From the NCBI GenBank assembly GCA_963824195.1, contig CAWGOJ010000021.1:1-64000 (forward strand): a DNA stretch of 64,000 nucleotides, in the 5' to 3' direction. The stretch comes from Bog-473 sp963824195. GTDB lineage: Bacteria > Actinomycetota > Acidimicrobiia > Acidimicrobiales > RAAP-2. The notes below the pieces were generated by a model. That model did not search any database, had not been told where the DNA came from, and worked only from the letters and a program-made list of their open reading frames with translations. The position numbers and the translations under genes are program-made. Positions 51,589 to 60,480 of this stretch are shown one piece after another; the stretch's first letter is position 1, and each line of letters begins with the position of its first letter.

Positions 51589-52260
51589 GCGAGTCCCGCT
51601 CCAGAGCTGCCCGCACCAGGGGAGGTCTCGGACGAAAGCCCAGCTGCGGCGGTGGATCGCCGACGGCCCGTATCCGCGCAGCGCGGTCTGGTGGGCCGGC
51701 GATGGGTAGCCCTTGTTCCGCTCGAAGTCGTAGACCGGGTAGTGGTCCGCGTCCGTGCGCATCAGCCGGTCCCGGACCACCTTGGCCAGGACGGAGGCCG
51801 CCGCCACCGACGCGCATTTCGCGTCCCCGTCGACAATGGGCCGAACCTCACCTGCGAAGGGGTCGTCGGGATGGCGCAGCAGGTTGACCGGGCCGTCGAC
51901 GAGGAGGGCCTCGGGCATCTGCCCCAGCCCGGCGAGCGCCCGGCGCGCCGCCACCCGAAGGGCCTCGGTCATCCCCCACTCGTCGCACTCGGCGGGTGAG
52001 GCGTGCCCGACCGCCCAGGCCTGGCACCACGCGCCGACGGCCTCGAAGATCTCTTCACGGCGGGCCTCGCTCAGCATCTTGGAGTCCCGGAGCCAGGGCG
52101 GCATCGACCGCCGCGTCACGCGGGGGCGCACGACGGCGACGCCGACGGTGACCGGGCCGGCCCAGGCGCCGCGCCCGACTTCGTCGAGGCCCGCCACGCA
52201 CTCGTACCCCTGGGCGCGCAGGCGCCGCTCCTCCTTGAGGTCGGGTGTGCAGACGGTCAT
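51448..52260 (-). CDS. rnhB: Ribonuclease HII with an extended C terminus
   Basis: Removes ribonucleotides and RNA primers from RNA-DNA hybrids. The catalytic acids are visible: Asp26-Glu27 in AGLDEVGRGAWAGPV, plus Asp in ALLVDGP and in VDGDAKCASVAAASVLAKVV, followed by YPSPAHQTALRGYGPSAIHR. The family normally ends soon after HRRSWAFV. Here ~50 more residues run over the 3' end of the convergent OppF gene (51448-51588). They have no family resemblance, so the original stop may have been lost. Start ATG 52260. Confidence 0.93.
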   Translation of the reverse strand: MTVCTPDLKEERRLRAQGYECVAGLDEVGRGAWAGPVTVGVAVVRPRVTRRSMPPWLRDSKMLSEARREEIFEAVGAWCQAWAVGHASPAECDEWGMTEALRVAARRALAGLGQMPEALLVDGPVNLLRHPDDPFAGEVRPIVDGDAKCASVAAASVLAKVVRDRLMRTDADHYPVYDFERNKGYPSPAHQTALRGYGPSAIHRRSWAFVRDLPWCGQLWSGTRSDDRGHLGEMAGDGVTLAPVDERGLLRGADLLGLPAAGAEAAARGR

Positions 52261-52296
52261 CGGATCACCGTCGGGCGCACCTCATACCATGGGGGC

Positions 52297-52536
52297 GTGA
52301 TCGACGACGGGGGGGATGCACCTGATCCGAACGCACGGTCGCCGCTGCTCCCGGGGACGAAGGTCGACGTGCGCAACCGGTACCAGGGCACGTGGGTGCG
52401 TGGCTTCGAGGTCGCCGAGGTGACCCCAGAGGGATACCGCATCCGCCGCCTCTCGGACGGGAGCACGCTGGGCGAGCCCTTCTCCCGAGACGACGTCCGC
52501 CGGGAGCGGACGCGCCAGGGCTTCTGGTGGCACTGA
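52297..52536 (+). CDS. Conserved hypothetical protein (79 aa)
   Basis: GTG 52297 starts a small acidic/basic protein. VDVRNRYQGTWVRGFEVAEV followed by GYRIRRLSDGSTLGEPFSRD looks like an SH3/Tudor-like beta barrel (alternating strands with G and W). It ends RRERTRQGFWWH. It is divergent from rnhB with 36 bases between starts and convergent with the GYD gene. Such small domains can bind nucleic acid or proteins; the role is unknown. Confidence 0.6.
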   Translation: MIDDGGDAPDPNARSPLLPGTKVDVRNRYQGTWVRGFEVAEVTPEGYRIRRLSDGSTLGEPFSRDDVRRERTRQGFWWH

Positions 52537-52540
52537 GACG

Positions 52541-52840
52541 TCAGGCCTTTCCGGCCTTCAGCACACCCTCTATGTAGTCGTCGATCGGTATGGCCGAGAG
52601 CGTGAGCGTCTTGAGAGTCCCCCGGGAGCCCAGGACCAATGCCACCCGCGCCATGGTGGTCTCGTCGGGGGCGTCGAGGACGGTGCAGAAGTCGTACTGC
52701 CCCAGCAACGCCCATTGAGCGACCACGCGCACGCCCATCGCCTCCACCTCGGCGTTGACGGCCTTGAGCCGGTCGGGGTTCTCGGTCAGCGTCGCCGCCC
52801 CGTCGGGCCCCACCGTGGAGAGCATGAGGAACGTCGCCAT
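52541..52840 (-). CDS. GYD-domain protein
   Basis: A 99-residue ferredoxin-like-fold protein. TFLMLSTVGPDGAATLTENP and VVAQWALLGQYDFCTVLDAP (with GQYDF in place of GxYD) are the GYD family signature, followed by TLTLSAIPIDDYIE. Function unknown. Its stop is 5 bases from the stop of the convergent 79-aa gene. Confidence 0.88.
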   Translation of the reverse strand: MATFLMLSTVGPDGAATLTENPDRLKAVNAEVEAMGVRVVAQWALLGQYDFCTVLDAPDETTMARVALVLGSRGTLKTLTLSAIPIDDYIEGVLKAGKA

Positions 52841-52911
52841 GCGATCACGCTACCGCAGGGGCGGGCCGGCATCGTGGCCTCGGCCCCGGCCGGCCCCCAC
52901 CTGCGCCACCC

Positions 52912-54375
52912 TCAGCGCAGCTCGCCCCGCACGACCTTGCCCAGCGCGTTGCGCGGCAGTGCGTCGACCAGGCGCACCTCGCGCGGGCGCTTGAACGGGG
53001 CCAGCTCGGCCGCCGCCAGCTCGTCGAGGGAGGCCAGGTCGGGATCGCCCACGACGTAGGCCACCACGGTCTCGCCCCATTCCGCCGAGGGCACGCCGAC
53101 CACGGCCACCTCGGACACGCCGGGATGGCGGGCGAGGACGGCCTCGACCTCGGCGGGGTACACGTTGTGGCCGCCCGAGATGATCAGCTCGGTCCGGCGG
53201 CCCCGGACGCTGACGTACCCGTCGTCGGCCACCGACACGAGGTCGCCCGTGGCGAACCACTCGCCGGGCGCGAGCGCGCCGCGCCCCCAGTAGCCGCGGC
53301 ACAGCGACGGGCCGCGCACGACCAGCTCACCCACCCCCTGCTCGTCGACGTCCTCCACCGCGGCCTCCACGCCCGGCAGCGGTAGCCCGACCGAGCCAGG
53401 CCTGCGTTGGCCCTCGAGCGGGTTGGACAGGGTCAGCAGCGTCTCGGTCATGCCGTAGCGTTCCAGGACCGCCACGCCCTCGCCGGCCAGCCGGTGCCAC
53501 AGGTCGGCCGCGAGGGGCGCCGAGCCCGAGACGCACAGGCGCAGCCCGGCCAGCTCATGCACCCGGCCCGACGCGGCGAGCCGGTGATACATCGTCGGGA
53601 CGCCGAAGAACATGGAGCCGCCCGGCGCGGCATCCACGACCGCGGCAGGGTCGAAGCGGTCGAACACGACGGCGGACGCGCCGGCGGCCAGGGTCCCGAA
53701 CAGCCCAGCGCACAGCCCGTGGACGTGGAACAGCGGCAGGGTGAGGACCAGGCGGTCCTCCGGCCCCCACGCCCACGCCCTGTGCAGCGACGAGATGCCC
53801 GCCAAGAGAGACGCGTGCGTGTGGACCGCACCCTTGGGCTTCCCGGTGGTGCCCGACGTGTAGACGATGAGGGCGTCGTCGCCCGGCTGCAGGTCGCGGT
53901 CGGCGCCGGGCTGCGTGCGCTCGGCCTCCAAGGCCAGACGGTCGACGCTCAGCACCGTGACGCCCGTACCGAAGAGGTCACCGGTTTCCGGCCCGTCGCA
54001 GAGGGCGAGCACCGGCCCGGCGTCGCCCACGACGTGGGCCACCTCGGGGGATCGGGCCGACGGGCTCACGGGCACGAGGACGGCGCCGGCGCGTAGCACT
54101 GCGAGCAGGGCTGCGACGGACTCGAGGGTCGCGCGCGCGCGCCACAGGACCCGGTCGCCCCCGCCGACGCCGTGCGAGGTGAGGACAGCGGCCATCAGCG
54201 CGGTGCGCCGGTCGAGGTCTGCGCCGTCGACGGCCCGTTCGCTCCCCCACCCGTCGATCAGCACGGGCGAGCCGGGTCGGGCCGCCCACAGCCCCTGCCA
54301 CACCTCGGGCAGGGTCCGTCCGGGCGCCAGAGGGTTCCGGGAGGGCCAGCGCCCCGGGGACACCGGCGCCCTCAC
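52912..54375 (-). CDS. AMP-forming acyl-CoA synthetase
   Basis: A 487-residue adenylate-forming enzyme activating a carboxylic acid to the CoA thioester. The P-loop-like A3 motif IVYTSGTTGKPKGAVHTHAS is at about residues 170-189. ERYGMTETLLTLSNPLEGQR is A5, WFATGDLVSVADDGYVSVRG is A7/A8 and the C-terminal PRNALGKVVRGELR contains the catalytic Lys of A10. The size and RYGMTET suggest a malonyl-CoA synthetase (MatB)-like or short-chain acid enzyme. It is divergent from the GH38 gene. Confidence 0.93.
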   Translation of the reverse strand: MRAPVSPGRWPSRNPLAPGRTLPEVWQGLWAARPGSPVLIDGWGSERAVDGADLDRRTALMAAVLTSHGVGGGDRVLWRARATLESVAALLAVLRAGAVLVPVSPSARSPEVAHVVGDAGPVLALCDGPETGDLFGTGVTVLSVDRLALEAERTQPGADRDLQPGDDALIVYTSGTTGKPKGAVHTHASLLAGISSLHRAWAWGPEDRLVLTLPLFHVHGLCAGLFGTLAAGASAVVFDRFDPAAVVDAAPGGSMFFGVPTMYHRLAASGRVHELAGLRLCVSGSAPLAADLWHRLAGEGVAVLERYGMTETLLTLSNPLEGQRRPGSVGLPLPGVEAAVEDVDEQGVGELVVRGPSLCRGYWGRGALAPGEWFATGDLVSVADDGYVSVRGRRTELIISGGHNVYPAEVEAVLARHPGVSEVAVVGVPSAEWGETVVAYVVGDPDLASLDELAAAELAPFKRPREVRLVDALPRNALGKVVRGELR

Positions 54376-54407
54376 CGCTGGCGACCCCAGGTCATAGTCT
54401 GGCGGTC

Positions 54408-57065
54408 ATGACCGCCCGCCGGATTGCCATCGTTCCGCACACGCATTGGGACCGGGAATGGTACAGGTCCTACCAGGACTTCCGCCTTGCTCTCGTCGAG
54501 CTCATCGACACGCTGCTCCCCCTCCTCGAGCAGGACGCCAGCTACCCCCACTTCATGCTCGACGGGCAGATGGCGGTGGTCGACGACTACCTCGAGGTAC
54601 GGCCCGAGGCCGAGGAGCGGTTACGGGCGCTTGCCGCCGCCGGCCGGCTGAGCATGGGCCCGTGGTACATCCTCATGGACGAGTTCCTCGCCTCGGGCGA
54701 GACCATCGTGCGCAACTTGCAGATGGGTGTGGAGCGCGGCGCCGCGTTCGGGGGCGTCATGGACGTCGGCTACCTGCCCGACATGTTCGGCCACATCGCC
54801 CAGATGCCCCAGATCCTCCGTCTCGCCGGCTTCAGCGACGCCGTTGTGTGGCGGGGCGTTCCGTCACAGGTGACCCGGAACGCATTCGTGTGGGAGGCAC
54901 CGGACGGATCGGCCGTGAGGGCCGAGTACCTGCCCGTCGGGTACAGCAACGGCGCCGCGCTCCCCGACGACGCCAAAGCGCTCGTCCGCCGGACGGCCGA
55001 CCACATCGACGAGGTCGGGGACCTCGTCGCCGGTGACCTGCTCTGCATGAACGGGTCGGACCACCTGATGCCCCAGCCGCAGCTGGGGCGCGTCGTCGCC
55101 GAGGCCAACGACCTCCAGGACGACTTCCACTTCGAGGTCACCTCGCTCCCCGACTACCTCTCCGGCGGGACCACCGAGGGCCTGACGCTCGTCCAGGGCG
55201 AGCTGCGCTCCGGCTTCCGGGCCAACATGCTCATGGGCGTCACCTCGAACCGCGTCGACGTGAAGCGCCAGGGCGCACTGGCCGAGCGCGAGCTGGAGCG
55301 ACGGGCCGAGCCGCTGGCCGCACTGTTCCAGCCGCCGGAGGCGTACCCCTCCCGCCTGCTGGAGCTGGCCTGGCGGGAGATGGTGCGCAACTCCGCGCAC
55401 GACTCCATCTGCGCCTGCTCGGTGGACGACGTGGTCGACGCCGTGCTGCACCGCTACGCCGAAGCCCGGGCCATCGCGTCCGGGCTGGCCGACCGGTCGG
55501 TCAAGGCCTTCGCCCTCTCGCTTGCCGAGACGGGCATCTCGGTGCTCAACGCGTCGCCCCGAGCCCGGTCGGGGGTCGTCGAGCTGATCGTCCCGGCCGA
55601 CGGCCCGGCGCCGGCACAGGTCCAGGTGCTCTCCGAGCGCTCGGGCCTGCCCGGATCGATGGTGCTCGACGCCAACACGGTGCGCACGGTGCTCGGCATG
55701 CTGCAGGGGCCCAAGATCAGCGAAGACGCCTGGGTGCAGGAGATCAGGATCGAGGACACCGAAGAGGGCATCGACGTCACGCTCGCCGTCGGCACCGAGG
55801 AGAGGCTGAACGTCCCCATCGCGGAGGCCAAGCAGGACCTCTACACCAGGCTCGGGGCGAACCCCGACGTCATGGTGCGCGTCGCCATGGAGCAGCCGTC
55901 GACGAGGAAGATCGTCGCCCGCACCGGCGAGGTGCAGGGATACGGGTGGTGCGCTTTCGAGGCGGTCGGGCTGGAGCATCCCGTCGAGGTGACCGAGCCC
56001 GAGGGTTCGGTCGTGCTTGCCAACGGGCTGGTGCGGGTGGAGGTCGACGCGGTCAGCGGGACCTTCGCCCTCGACGGCGTCGCCGGGTACGGCCGTCTGG
56101 TCGACGACGGTGACCTGGGCGACTCGTACAATTACTCGCCGCCGCAGCGGGACTCGGTCGTCGACACGCCGGACTCGGTCACCGTGCGGGTCGACGAGCG
56201 CGGGCCCGTGCGCGCCCGGGCCCGCATCACCGCCACCTACGCGTGGCCGGACCACGTCGACGGCTCGTCGCAGGAGCGGGTCGGAGAGCACCGGGTCGCG
56301 GTCGACACCGACGTGGAGCTGCGGGCGGACGACCCGGTGGTTCGGGTCACGACGTCCTTCGTCAACCCGAGCGGGGACCACCGGCTGCGCGTCCACCTCC
56401 CCCTGCCCGAGCCGGCGCGCCAGTCCCACGCCGAGAGCCCCTTCACCATCGTCACCCGCGGGCTGACCGCCGAGGGCAGGGCCGACGAGTTCGGGCTGCC
56501 GACGGCGCCCTCCAACCGCTTCGTGACGGCCGGTCGCCTGACCGTGGCCCATGAGGGCGTGTGCGAGTACGAGCTCGTCGACGTCGACGGCGGCGCCGCC
56601 CGGACCCTGGCGCTCACCGTCCTGCGCTCGACCGGCATGCTGTCGCGCCTCGGCATGGCGTACCGGCCCTTCCCGGCGGGCCCTCTCACGCCTGTGGAGG
56701 GTCTGCAGATGCGTGGGAAGCAGGTCACCCTGCACTACGCGCTCGCCCTTGACTGCGACGACCCGTACGGGCTGGCCGACGACGTGCTCCTCCCGCTCGA
56801 GACCGTCTCGAGCCTCGGAGGCGGCACACGCCCGGCGGCGGGGAGCGCGCTGGCCGTCCACGGCGCCGAGGTGAGCGCGCTCCACCGGGTCGCGGGAGTG
56901 CTCGAAGCGCGGGTCTTCAACCCGACCGCGCAGGCCGCGTTGGTCTCGTTCCCCGGGCGCTCGGGCTGGCTGGTCGACCTGCGCGGCTACCCGCTCGAGC
57001 CGTTCGAAGGCTCGTTCGAGCTACGTGCCTTCGGTATCGCCACCGCCAGGCTGCGCGACGACTGA
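54408..57065 (+). CDS. Glycoside hydrolase family 38 alpha-mannosidase-like protein
   Basis: An 885-residue retaining glycosidase. The N-terminal metal motif is IVPHTHWDREWYR (HTHWD at residues 11-15), the nucleophile lies in GYLPDMFGHI (Asp125), and SAHDSICACSVDDVVDAVLH is the family middle-helix motif with metal-binding His and Asp. The C-terminal beta domains are long. There is no signal peptide, so it acts in the cytoplasm on imported mannosides, mannosylglycerate or 2-O-linked sugars (MngB-like). Its last 45 bases overlap the convergent cyclase gene. No sugar transporter is adjacent. Confidence 0.92.
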   Translation: MTARRIAIVPHTHWDREWYRSYQDFRLALVELIDTLLPLLEQDASYPHFMLDGQMAVVDDYLEVRPEAEERLRALAAAGRLSMGPWYILMDEFLASGETIVRNLQMGVERGAAFGGVMDVGYLPDMFGHIAQMPQILRLAGFSDAVVWRGVPSQVTRNAFVWEAPDGSAVRAEYLPVGYSNGAALPDDAKALVRRTADHIDEVGDLVAGDLLCMNGSDHLMPQPQLGRVVAEANDLQDDFHFEVTSLPDYLSGGTTEGLTLVQGELRSGFRANMLMGVTSNRVDVKRQGALAERELERRAEPLAALFQPPEAYPSRLLELAWREMVRNSAHDSICACSVDDVVDAVLHRYAEARAIASGLADRSVKAFALSLAETGISVLNASPRARSGVVELIVPADGPAPAQVQVLSERSGLPGSMVLDANTVRTVLGMLQGPKISEDAWVQEIRIEDTEEGIDVTLAVGTEERLNVPIAEAKQDLYTRLGANPDVMVRVAMEQPSTRKIVARTGEVQGYGWCAFEAVGLEHPVEVTEPEGSVVLANGLVRVEVDAVSGTFALDGVAGYGRLVDDGDLGDSYNYSPPQRDSVVDTPDSVTVRVDERGPVRARARITATYAWPDHVDGSSQERVGEHRVAVDTDVELRADDPVVRVTTSFVNPSGDHRLRVHLPLPEPARQSHAESPFTIVTRGLTAEGRADEFGLPTAPSNRFVTAGRLTVAHEGVCEYELVDVDGGAARTLALTVLRSTGMLSRLGMAYRPFPAGPLTPVEGLQMRGKQVTLHYALALDCDDPYGLADDVLLPLETVSSLGGGTRPAAGSALAVHGAEVSALHRVAGVLEARVFNPTAQAALVSFPGRSGWLVDLRGYPLEPFEGSFELRAFGIATARLRDD

Positions 57066-58316
57066 GCCGGCGCCCCGGTTGGCGGTGAGCAGGCGCTCGC
57101 CGACGCCACGCAGCTCCTCGAGATCCCTCAGGACCTCCGAGAGGCGCTCCCAGCGCACGTTGCGGCGGCGGTCGGCGGCGGCACCGGTGCCGTCGGCCTC
57201 CTGACCGGGCCGGCCGCACCACCACAGCTGCACGCGGCCGAGGTCCTTGAGCAGCCGCGGCCGGAGCGGCTGCGCAGTGAACTCGTCGGGTGACTCGGCC
57301 AACAGCGCGGTGTGGAAATCGTCCGACATGAGGACCGTCCCCGGGTTGCCGATGTTGACGATCCTGTGGGCCAGGTTCACGGTGGGCCCGAAATAGTCCC
57401 CGTCGCGTAGCAGGACCGGTCCGCAGGCCAGACCGACCCGCACGTCGGACAGGAGGTCGTCGTCGGCGTAGGCGCCGGCCAGGTTCAATCCGATGCGCGC
57501 CGCGTCGGTGACGTGGTCGACCACGAACATGACCTCGTCGCCGATCATCTTGACCACCCGGCCCCGGGCGGCCGTGACGATGTCGTGCGAGATCTCCTCG
57601 AAGCGCCGCACCACGGCGGCGAGCTCGTCGTCGCTCAGGTGCTGGCTGAGCAGGGTGAACCCGACCATGTCGGCGAAGCCCACGGCCAGGATCGGGCTCT
57701 GGCCGGGCGCGAGACCGTGGCTGCGCAGCATCATGCTGCGCTGGATACCGGCCGCCACCTGGCGCCGCCACACGAACTCGAGGAGCTTGGCCATGGCGGG
57801 GATGGTCTCGTCGGCGATGCTGGCGAAGGCCTCGGCGGACATCACGGGATCCACCTCCGCGCTGATCATGTTGCCGGGCACGAGCTCCGCTTCGGCGATG
57901 CGCGCCATGGAAGAGCCGATGACGCGCGCCATCTGCAGCGCCGTGTCGGTCTCCGTGGCGCCGAGCGCCTGCATACCCTGGAAGATGCGGACAGCCTCGA
58001 GGTCGAGGTCGGTGAAGACGCGGTCGTCGTCGTCCACGCCGGCGAAGCCGAGAGCCCGCCAGAACCGCTCGAGCTTGTCGAGGTCGACGCCCGTGAGCTC
58101 GGCCACCTCGGTCCACGAGTAGCGGCGGCGGGATGGGACAAGCATGCGCTCCGCCACGAAGAGGTCGATCACGCCGTCCGCCACGGCGCGGTCGATCTCC
58201 TCCTCGGTGGCCCCGTGCATCAGGAGGATCTCCTTGACGTGCGCCAGCGCGGCGTCGCGGCGGGACCCGTCGTCGGCGTCGGGGAGCATTTCGTAGCTGT
58301 GGAAGAGGCCGCTCAC
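57021..58316 (-). CDS. Class III adenylate cyclase with N-terminal regulatory domain (Rv1264-like)
   Basis: A 431-residue protein. Residues ~20-200 are a helical regulatory domain, including a stretch resembling a winged helix (YSWTEVAELTGVDLDKLERF). The cyclase domain runs ~205-380, with metal-binding Asp216 (GFADMVGFT) and Asp260 (VVKMIGDEVMFV, with substrate Lys256). DYFGPTVNLAHRIVNIGN carries the transition-state Asn and Arg. All catalytic residues are present, so ATP to cAMP is likely. A C-terminal extension follows. GTG 58316 overlaps the gpsA stop (GTGA), so it is coupled to gpsA. Confidence 0.9.
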   Translation of the reverse strand: MSGLFHSYEMLPDADDGSRRDAALAHVKEILLMHGATEEEIDRAVADGVIDLFVAERMLVPSRRRYSWTEVAELTGVDLDKLERFWRALGFAGVDDDDRVFTDLDLEAVRIFQGMQALGATETDTALQMARVIGSSMARIAEAELVPGNMISAEVDPVMSAEAFASIADETIPAMAKLLEFVWRRQVAAGIQRSMMLRSHGLAPGQSPILAVGFADMVGFTLLSQHLSDDELAAVVRRFEEISHDIVTAARGRVVKMIGDEVMFVVDHVTDAARIGLNLAGAYADDDLLSDVRVGLACGPVLLRDGDYFGPTVNLAHRIVNIGNPGTVLMSDDFHTALLAESPDEFTAQPLRPRLLKDLGRVQLWWCGRPGQEADGTGAAADRRRNVRWERLSEVLRDLEELRGVGERLLTANRGAGSVVAQPGGGDTEGT

Positions 58317-59335
58317 GAGGGCAGCCCCCGCAGCAGCGTCTCGTCCCACTCGGGCCGCGATGGGCGGGCCATCAGGTTCGTCAGCGCGTCGGCCGGCGAG
58401 CACCGCCCCTCGACGATCGCCTGGACCTGCTCCGCAATGGGCATCTCGACGCCGTGGGCGCGGGCCAGCCCGACCAGGGGCCCGGCACTCTTGATGCCCT
58501 CGGCCACCATGTGCATGCCGCTCACGATGTCGTCGAGCGACCGTCCCTCGCCCAGGGAGAACCCGACCATCCGGTTCCGGCTCTTGGGGCTGGCGCAGGT
58601 CGCCACCAGGTCCCCCACCCCGGCCAGGCCACCGAAGGTCAGCACCTTCCCTCCCAGGGTGACGCCCAGACGGCCCAGCTCGGCCAGGCCGCGGGTGATG
58701 AGCACGGCACGGGTGTTGTCGCCCAGGCCGAGCCCGTCGCCGATGCCGGCGGCGATGGCCATCACGTTCTTGGTCGCGCCGGCGATCTCGCACCCGACGA
58801 CGTCGGTGCCGGTATAGGCGCGGAAGGTGCGCGTGTGCACGAGCGCCTGCACGCGGCAGGCCAGCTCCTCGTCGGGGAGCGCGACCACGCAGGCCGCCGG
58901 GTGTCCCTGCGCGACCTCGCGGGCGAGGTTGGGCCCCGTCAGGACGCCGGCGGGGACGCCCGGGAGCACCTCGGCCACGACCTGTGACATCCGCAGATTG
59001 GTGCCGATCTCAATTCCCTTGGCCAGGCTCACGACGGCCTCCACCCGGTCGGCTACCGGCTGCACCCCGGCGAGCACGGCGCGGAACCCGTGCGACGGCA
59101 CGGCCATGAAGACGATCCCCACGCCCTCGACCGCCTCCTGAAGCGAGGACGTCACGGTGAGCTCGTCGGGAATCCTGATGCCCGGCAGGTACGTCCCGTT
59201 CTCGCGTGTCTCCCGTATGGTGGCGGCGAGCTCGGGCGAGCGCGCCCACAACGACGTGGGATGCGCCGCACCCACGATGGTCGCCACGGCAGTCCCCCAC
59301 GACCCGGCCCCGATCACCGCCACCCGCTCATTCAT
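58313..59335 (-). CDS. gpsA: NAD(P)+-dependent glycerol-3-phosphate dehydrogenase
   Basis: A 340-residue enzyme making sn-glycerol-3-phosphate for phospholipids. The N-terminal nucleotide fold is VAVIGAGSWGTAVATIVGAA. The catalytic Lys is in EIAGATKNVMAIAAGIGDGL, with GNLA-type LTGPNLAREVAQG and the substrate-binding GGLAGVGDLVATCASPKSRN. The start is set at ATG 59335, which gives MNERVAVIGAG; ten upstream codons are spurious. It overlaps the cyclase gene by 4 bases. Confidence 0.97.
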   Translation of the reverse strand: MNERVAVIGAGSWGTAVATIVGAAHPTSLWARSPELAATIRETRENGTYLPGIRIPDELTVTSSLQEAVEGVGIVFMAVPSHGFRAVLAGVQPVADRVEAVVSLAKGIEIGTNLRMSQVVAEVLPGVPAGVLTGPNLAREVAQGHPAACVVALPDEELACRVQALVHTRTFRAYTGTDVVGCEIAGATKNVMAIAAGIGDGLGLGDNTRAVLITRGLAELGRLGVTLGGKVLTFGGLAGVGDLVATCASPKSRNRMVGFSLGEGRSLDDIVSGMHMVAEGIKSAGPLVGLARAHGVEMPIAEQVQAIVEGRCSPADALTNLMARPSRPEWDETLLRGLPS

Positions 59336-59393
59336 TGACCAGACATTACGGCGACCCCGGAGCACCTCCTGCGTTCACCCGTACACTGGCTCG

Positions 59394-60017
59394 GTGTCGA
59401 AGGCGACCTTGCCGAGCGCGCGGGACTCGGCGCCGCCCCTCGACGCCCGGCTGGGGCCCGAGGTCGTGCTCGTCCCCGTTAAGGCGTTCCACCAGGCCAA
59501 ACGTCGGCTCGGCTCCGCCCTGGCGGATCCCGAGCGGGTCCGGCTCGTCCGTGCCATGGCCACGCACGTCGTGTCCGCCTGCGTCCCGCTCCCCGTGGCG
59601 GTCGTCTGCGACGACGAGGACGTCGCACGATGGGCGTCGGACCTTGGCGCGTCCGTCATGTGGGAGCCCGGACAAGGTCTCAACGGTGCCGTGCGGGCCG
59701 GCGTCGACCGCCTGGCCCGCGCCGGCGCGGTGTGGGTGACGGTGGCCCACGGCGACATGCCCCGGGCCCGCGGGCTCGGTGCGCTGCCGCCCTTCGACGG
59801 CGTCACCCTCGTGCCCGACCGCCGCGACGACGGCACGAACGTACTGCGACTGCCCGCGGCGAGCGACTTTCGCTTCGCGTACGGCCCCGGGTCCTTTCGG
59901 GCGCACCGGGCCGAGGCAACCCGCCTCGGCCTCGGTGTGCGCGTCCTGCGCCATCCGGACCTGGCCTACGACGTCGACTGGCCCGCCGATGTCGCTGAGC
60001 TGGGTGAGCGCCTCTGA
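59394..60017 (+). CDS. cofC: 2-phospho-L-lactate/phosphoenolpyruvate guanylyltransferase (F420 synthesis)
   Basis: A 207-residue nucleotidyltransferase. VVLVPVKAFHQAKRRLGSAL is the N-terminal nucleotide loop (VKxxxxAKxRL), GLNGAVRAGVDRLARAGAV follows, and VTVAHGDMPRARGLGAL with LVPDRRDDGTNVLRLP are the family metal and substrate motifs. It makes the activated phospholactate or enolpyruvyl precursor for coenzyme F420. GTG 59394 chosen as start. Divergent from gpsA. It supports an F420-using actinobacterium, in line with the deazaflavin-type gene at the right end. Confidence 0.92.
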   Translation: MSKATLPSARDSAPPLDARLGPEVVLVPVKAFHQAKRRLGSALADPERVRLVRAMATHVVSACVPLPVAVVCDDEDVARWASDLGASVMWEPGQGLNGAVRAGVDRLARAGAVWVTVAHGDMPRARGLGALPPFDGVTLVPDRRDDGTNVLRLPAASDFRFAYGPGSFRAHRAEATRLGLGVRVLRHPDLAYDVDWPADVAELGERL

Positions 60018-60035
60018 TTGAAGCCCGGGCGCGGA

Positions 60036-60059
60036 ACCGGGGGCCCGCAGGCCCCCGGT
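60036..60059. terminator. Hairpin between cofC and H1-like gene
   Basis: Perfect 10-bp arms ACCGGGGGCC and GGCCCCCGGT around a 4-base loop lie 18 bases after the cofC stop and 28 bases beyond the stop of the convergent H1-like gene. There is no T-run. It can serve both genes. Confidence 0.6.
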
Positions 60060-60087
60060 CTCACGTGTTCCGAATGGAACGAAGCGC

Positions 60088-60477
60088 TTAGCGCCGACGT
60101 GCCGCCTTGCGGGCGGGCGCACGACGCACGGCCTTCTTGGCCGCGGTTGCCCGCTTCTTGACGGCCTTGCGCGCGGTTGCGCGCTTCTTGGTGGCCGTCT
60201 TCTTGACCGCGGTTGCCCGCTTCTTGACGGCCTTGCGCGCGGTTGCGCGCTTCTTGGTGGCCGTCTTCTTGACCGCGGTTGCCCGCTTCTTGACAGCCTT
60301 GCGAGCCGGAGCCCGCTTCACGGCCTTCTTGGCGGTTGCCCGCTTCTTGACGGCCTTGCGAGCCGGAGCCCGCTTGACGGCCTTCTTGGCCGGAGCCCGC
60401 TTAACTGCCTTCTTTGCCGGGGCCCGCTTTTTAGCTGCCTTTCTGGCCGGGGCCCTTCTCTTTGCGGCTACTGCCAC
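60088..60477 (-). CDS. Histone H1-like Lys/Ala/Arg-rich protein
   Basis: A 129-residue highly basic protein made almost only of K, A, R, V, T and P (AKKAVKKRATAVKKTATKK repeated). It resembles the C-terminal tails of histone H1 and of mycobacterial HupB, but lacks the HU fold. Such proteins bind DNA non-specifically and compact the nucleoid. GTG 60477 is chosen because GGAGG lies 7 bases upstream. The coding DNA contains an exact 66-bp tandem repeat (60143-60208 and 60209-60274, with a partial third copy). Confidence 0.85.
   Translation of the reverse strand: MAVAAKRRAPARKAAKKRAPAKKAVKRAPAKKAVKRAPARKAVKKRATAKKAVKRAPARKAVKKRATAVKKTATKKRATARKAVKKRATAVKKTATKKRATARKAVKKRATAAKKAVRRAPARKAARRR
60143..60295 (-). 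repeat. 66-bp tandem repeat inside the H1-like gene
   Basis: Two identical 66-bp units (60143-60208, 60209-60274) and the first part of a third encode identical 22-residue blocks. Such repeats change length by slippage, so the protein is probably variable in length between strains. Confidence 0.8.
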
Positions 60478-60480
60478 AGG

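Noticed and set aside
54864..56885. Long minus-strand frame opposite the GH38 gene
   Set aside because: Antisense of a conserved gene with complete catalytic motifs on the plus strand; no family motifs on the minus strand.
60143..60295. 66-bp tandem repeat considered as a CRISPR or satellite
   Set aside because: Units are contiguous with no spacers and encode in-frame KKA repeats of the H1-like gene.
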